Below, one piece after another: positions 62,568 through 64,000 of a stretch of DNA of 64,000 bases. A program made the position numbers and the translations under genes. The DNA is from Acidicapsa ligni (lineage in GTDB: Bacteria; Acidobacteriota; Terriglobia; Terriglobales; Acidobacteriaceae), in the NCBI RefSeq assembly GCF_025685655.1, contig NZ_JAGSYG010000001.1, forward strand, positions 1,364,001 through 1,428,000. The letters are read 5' to 3'. Numbering within the stretch: the stretch's first letter is position 1; each line of letters starts with the position of its first letter. The notes under the pieces are model-generated. The model did not search any database, was not told the DNA's origin, and saw nothing but the letters and a program-made list of their open reading frames with translations.

Positions 62568-62585
62568 AGGAGGTTCCACACCTGG

Positions 62586-63329
62586 TTAGTTGATGGTTAC
62601 GGGATAGTAATATGGCGCTCCGTCTCCAAGGCGCTGAGTCCCGAGAAGGTAGTTTCCGGCTTGTACCTGGTTAAGGTTCATCTCAACATGTAGTTCGAGG
62701 TGTGGCCCATCTGCCGTAGCGGTGCCTTCGGCCGATGCTACCAACGAAGACGTGCTCTTATCTCGGGTCAGGAAGATGCGATAGGTTCCGGATGGACTGT
62801 AGTAGGGGAGGATAAGATGCAAATTCAGGAGCCTGCTTGGTAACAGGATCGGATGTGGCGCCGATGCCTCGGTTCCTCGCGAGACGCCATCGCCGCTCAG
62901 ATCAACTAACATCGAGACGGAGTTGTTCGACGCGCTGGAGAGACGCGCTACCTCTTCGGTCCGCTCCCGCTGGTGCAACGCAGACCACGTGAAAGCAATC
63001 AGGCTGAGGCATGCAGCGATGCCAGCAAGCTTCCAGTTCCAAATGATCGACCGAGCCAGTCGGATCCGCGGTGACTGCATATCCCTCGTGCGTTGACGTC
63101 GCAATTCGATGAGGTCGCGGGTGCATTCGGCACACCGCATAATGTGGAGTCCGTTCAATTCGGCGAGTTCGACATTCCTCGGCGCTTCGACGAACGCTCG
63201 AAGAGTGGCAGGGCCAGGGCAGCCAATCCGATCGGGGTTCGGATGGTTCTTCAGCACATACTCCTCTGCTTTGGTAAACAGAAGCGTATCGTTCTCGTCG
63301 TCCTCCTGGAAAGTTCGGGAGTTGTTCAC
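62586..63329 (-). CDS. Zinc-finger anti-sigma-like membrane protein
   Basis: A 247-residue protein with a zf-HC2-like motif LHIMRCAECTRDLIELRR (His-x3-Cys-x2-Cys, about 62-69) and one transmembrane helix (NWKLAGIAACLSLIAFTWSA). The extracytoplasmic C-terminal domain (YYSPSGTYRIFLTRDKSTSS) is beta-rich. The GTG start follows GGAAAGGG. It lies 41 bp behind the ECF sigma gene and probably restrains it. Confidence 0.75.
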   Translation of the reverse strand: MNNSRTFQEDDENDTLLFTKAEEYVLKNHPNPDRIGCPGPATLRAFVEAPRNVELAELNGLHIMRCAECTRDLIELRRQRTRDMQSPRIRLARSIIWNWKLAGIAACLSLIAFTWSALHQRERTEEVARLSSASNNSVSMLVDLSGDGVSRGTEASAPHPILLPSRLLNLHLILPYYSPSGTYRIFLTRDKSTSSLVASAEGTATADGPHLELHVEMNLNQVQAGNYLLGTQRLGDGAPYYYPVTIN

Positions 63330-63370
63330 GTAACCCTTTCCTGGCTTTCACCGGCGTATGCCGGTATCTA

Positions 63371-63937
63371 CTATGGCCGCACTTGAATGCCCAGCCTCTT
63401 TCGTATACGAGCGAGTTCACGTCGGCATCGAATGCGGATCGATTCCTGTGACGTCTGTACCTCTTCGGCCACTTCGTCCCATCTGCTACGAGCACCATAG
63501 CGCATCATCAGGGCGCGTTGTAGCTCTGGAGGAGTGTCGCGGAGAAGTGTGGCGAGATCGTGTTCTGCATGAATGGCGTCGGCCGCGGGGGCGACCGGCG
63601 ACAGTAAGAATTCGACATCGTCGCTCGTTCCTTCCAACGTTAGTTTTGATCTTGCGCGGCGCTCTCGGCGTACTGCATTTCGATAAGCGCGCACAAGCAT
63701 CGTCTGCGCCTCTTCGACGTCGACTGGTGACAGGTCCGCAAGTTCTTCCTTCACCTGCTGAATGGCAGCTTCCATTAGTTCGTGGGCAAGAGATTCGTCG
63801 CCCAACAAGGTCGATGCCATGTGTTTGGCATCAGGCCATTCCGCCCTCACGGCAGCCCGCATGATCGGCGCAATCCAACGCCCGTGGGGTGTAAACCCAA
63901 TTACCCAGACGAGATCTGAAGGCGAAGGGGATGCCAT
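63371..63937 (-). CDS. ECF RNA polymerase sigma factor
   Basis: A ~188-residue protein. Region 4 is clear: LQRALMMRYGARSRWDEVAE EVQTSQESIRIRCRRELARI. Region 2 is diverged (STLLGDESLAHELMEAAIQQ). ATG 63937 or GTG 63970 may be the start. It is paired with the anti-sigma-like gene, and with the TPR-CHAT gene nearby forms a combination often seen in acidobacteria. Its start is near the window edge. Confidence 0.7.
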   Translation of the reverse strand: MASPSPSDLVWVIGFTPHGRWIAPIMRAAVRAEWPDAKHMASTLLGDESLAHELMEAAIQQVKEELADLSPVDVEEAQTMLVRAYRNAVRRERRARSKLTLEGTSDDVEFLLSPVAPAADAIHAEHDLATLLRDTPPELQRALMMRYGARSRWDEVAEEVQTSQESIRIRCRRELARIRKRLGIQVRP

Positions 63938-64000
63938 AGGGGGCCCACAGAAGAGCTTAGAGGGAAGCACTGTTGCTTCGACCTTGCCCTGTCTAAATCC

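Noticed and set aside
1..64000. CRISPR arrays, rRNA and tRNA genes
   Set aside because: Read-through of the sequence showed no regularly spaced repeats and no recognisable rRNA or tRNA sequence; a covariance-model search would be needed to exclude a divergent tRNA.

Overview
The window most likely comes from an acidobacterium (Acidobacteriota, Terriglobia-like). The main reasons are the Oar-type TonB receptor with an N-terminal carboxypeptidase-regulatory-like domain, the many ECF sigma / zinc-finger anti-sigma / CHAT-TPR genes, the even ~55-60 % GC codon use and frequent GTG/TTG starts. No rRNA, tRNA or CRISPR array was seen, so the placement is an inference.

Left part (1-33 kb) has the character of a large plasmid or integrative element. 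It holds a tyrosine-phosphatase-like gene, a ParB-fold protein, a RES/Xre toxin-antitoxin pair, a PRTRC cassette (C, F, B, ThiF, small protein, E) ending at a strong terminator, then an accessory DNA polymerase III beta clamp, a J-domain protein and a TGT/DpdA-like protein. Interruptions follow: a frameshifted gene, an IS110 fragment, and a detoxification island at 15.3-19.0 kb (old yellow enzyme, alpha/beta hydrolase lacking its nucleophile, monooxygenase, AhpD-like protein, divergent TetR with two perfect palindromic operators). After this come a YhcG-type nuclease, a translationally coupled MoxR-ATPase / DUF3150-like / VWA-metallopeptidase operon, an HD hydrolase, an HExxH peptidase, an HNH protein, RNase HI, Gp157 and small HTH regulators.

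Right part (33-64 kb) is built around a lasso-peptide locus. On the + strand: a response regulator, a single-chain ECF sigma/transmembrane fusion, a TonB-dependent receptor and a secreted Atxe2-like S9 isopeptidase. Facing it on the - strand is a tightly overlapping operon: PqqD-like B1, APH-fold kinase, prolyl oligopeptidase, transglutaminase-like B2 and asparagine-synthetase-like cyclase, followed by two tandem precursor genes of 50 and 49 codons (43342-43494 and 43066-43215) that are too short for usual gene calling. A divergent ABC exporter and an AraC-type regulator complete the set. In this model the B/C proteins and exporter make and secrete the peptides, the receptor retrieves them, the isopeptidase opens them in the periplasm, and the sigma fusion senses them.

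Farther right are an H1-like protein, a histidine kinase, an XRE regulator, a PAS protein without output domain, and a CHAT-TPR / S41 peptidase pair. Then comes a second copy of the lasso-locus kinase, preceded by a 27-bp element identical to one upstream of the lasso operon. The window ends with an ECF sigma / zinc-finger anti-sigma pair.
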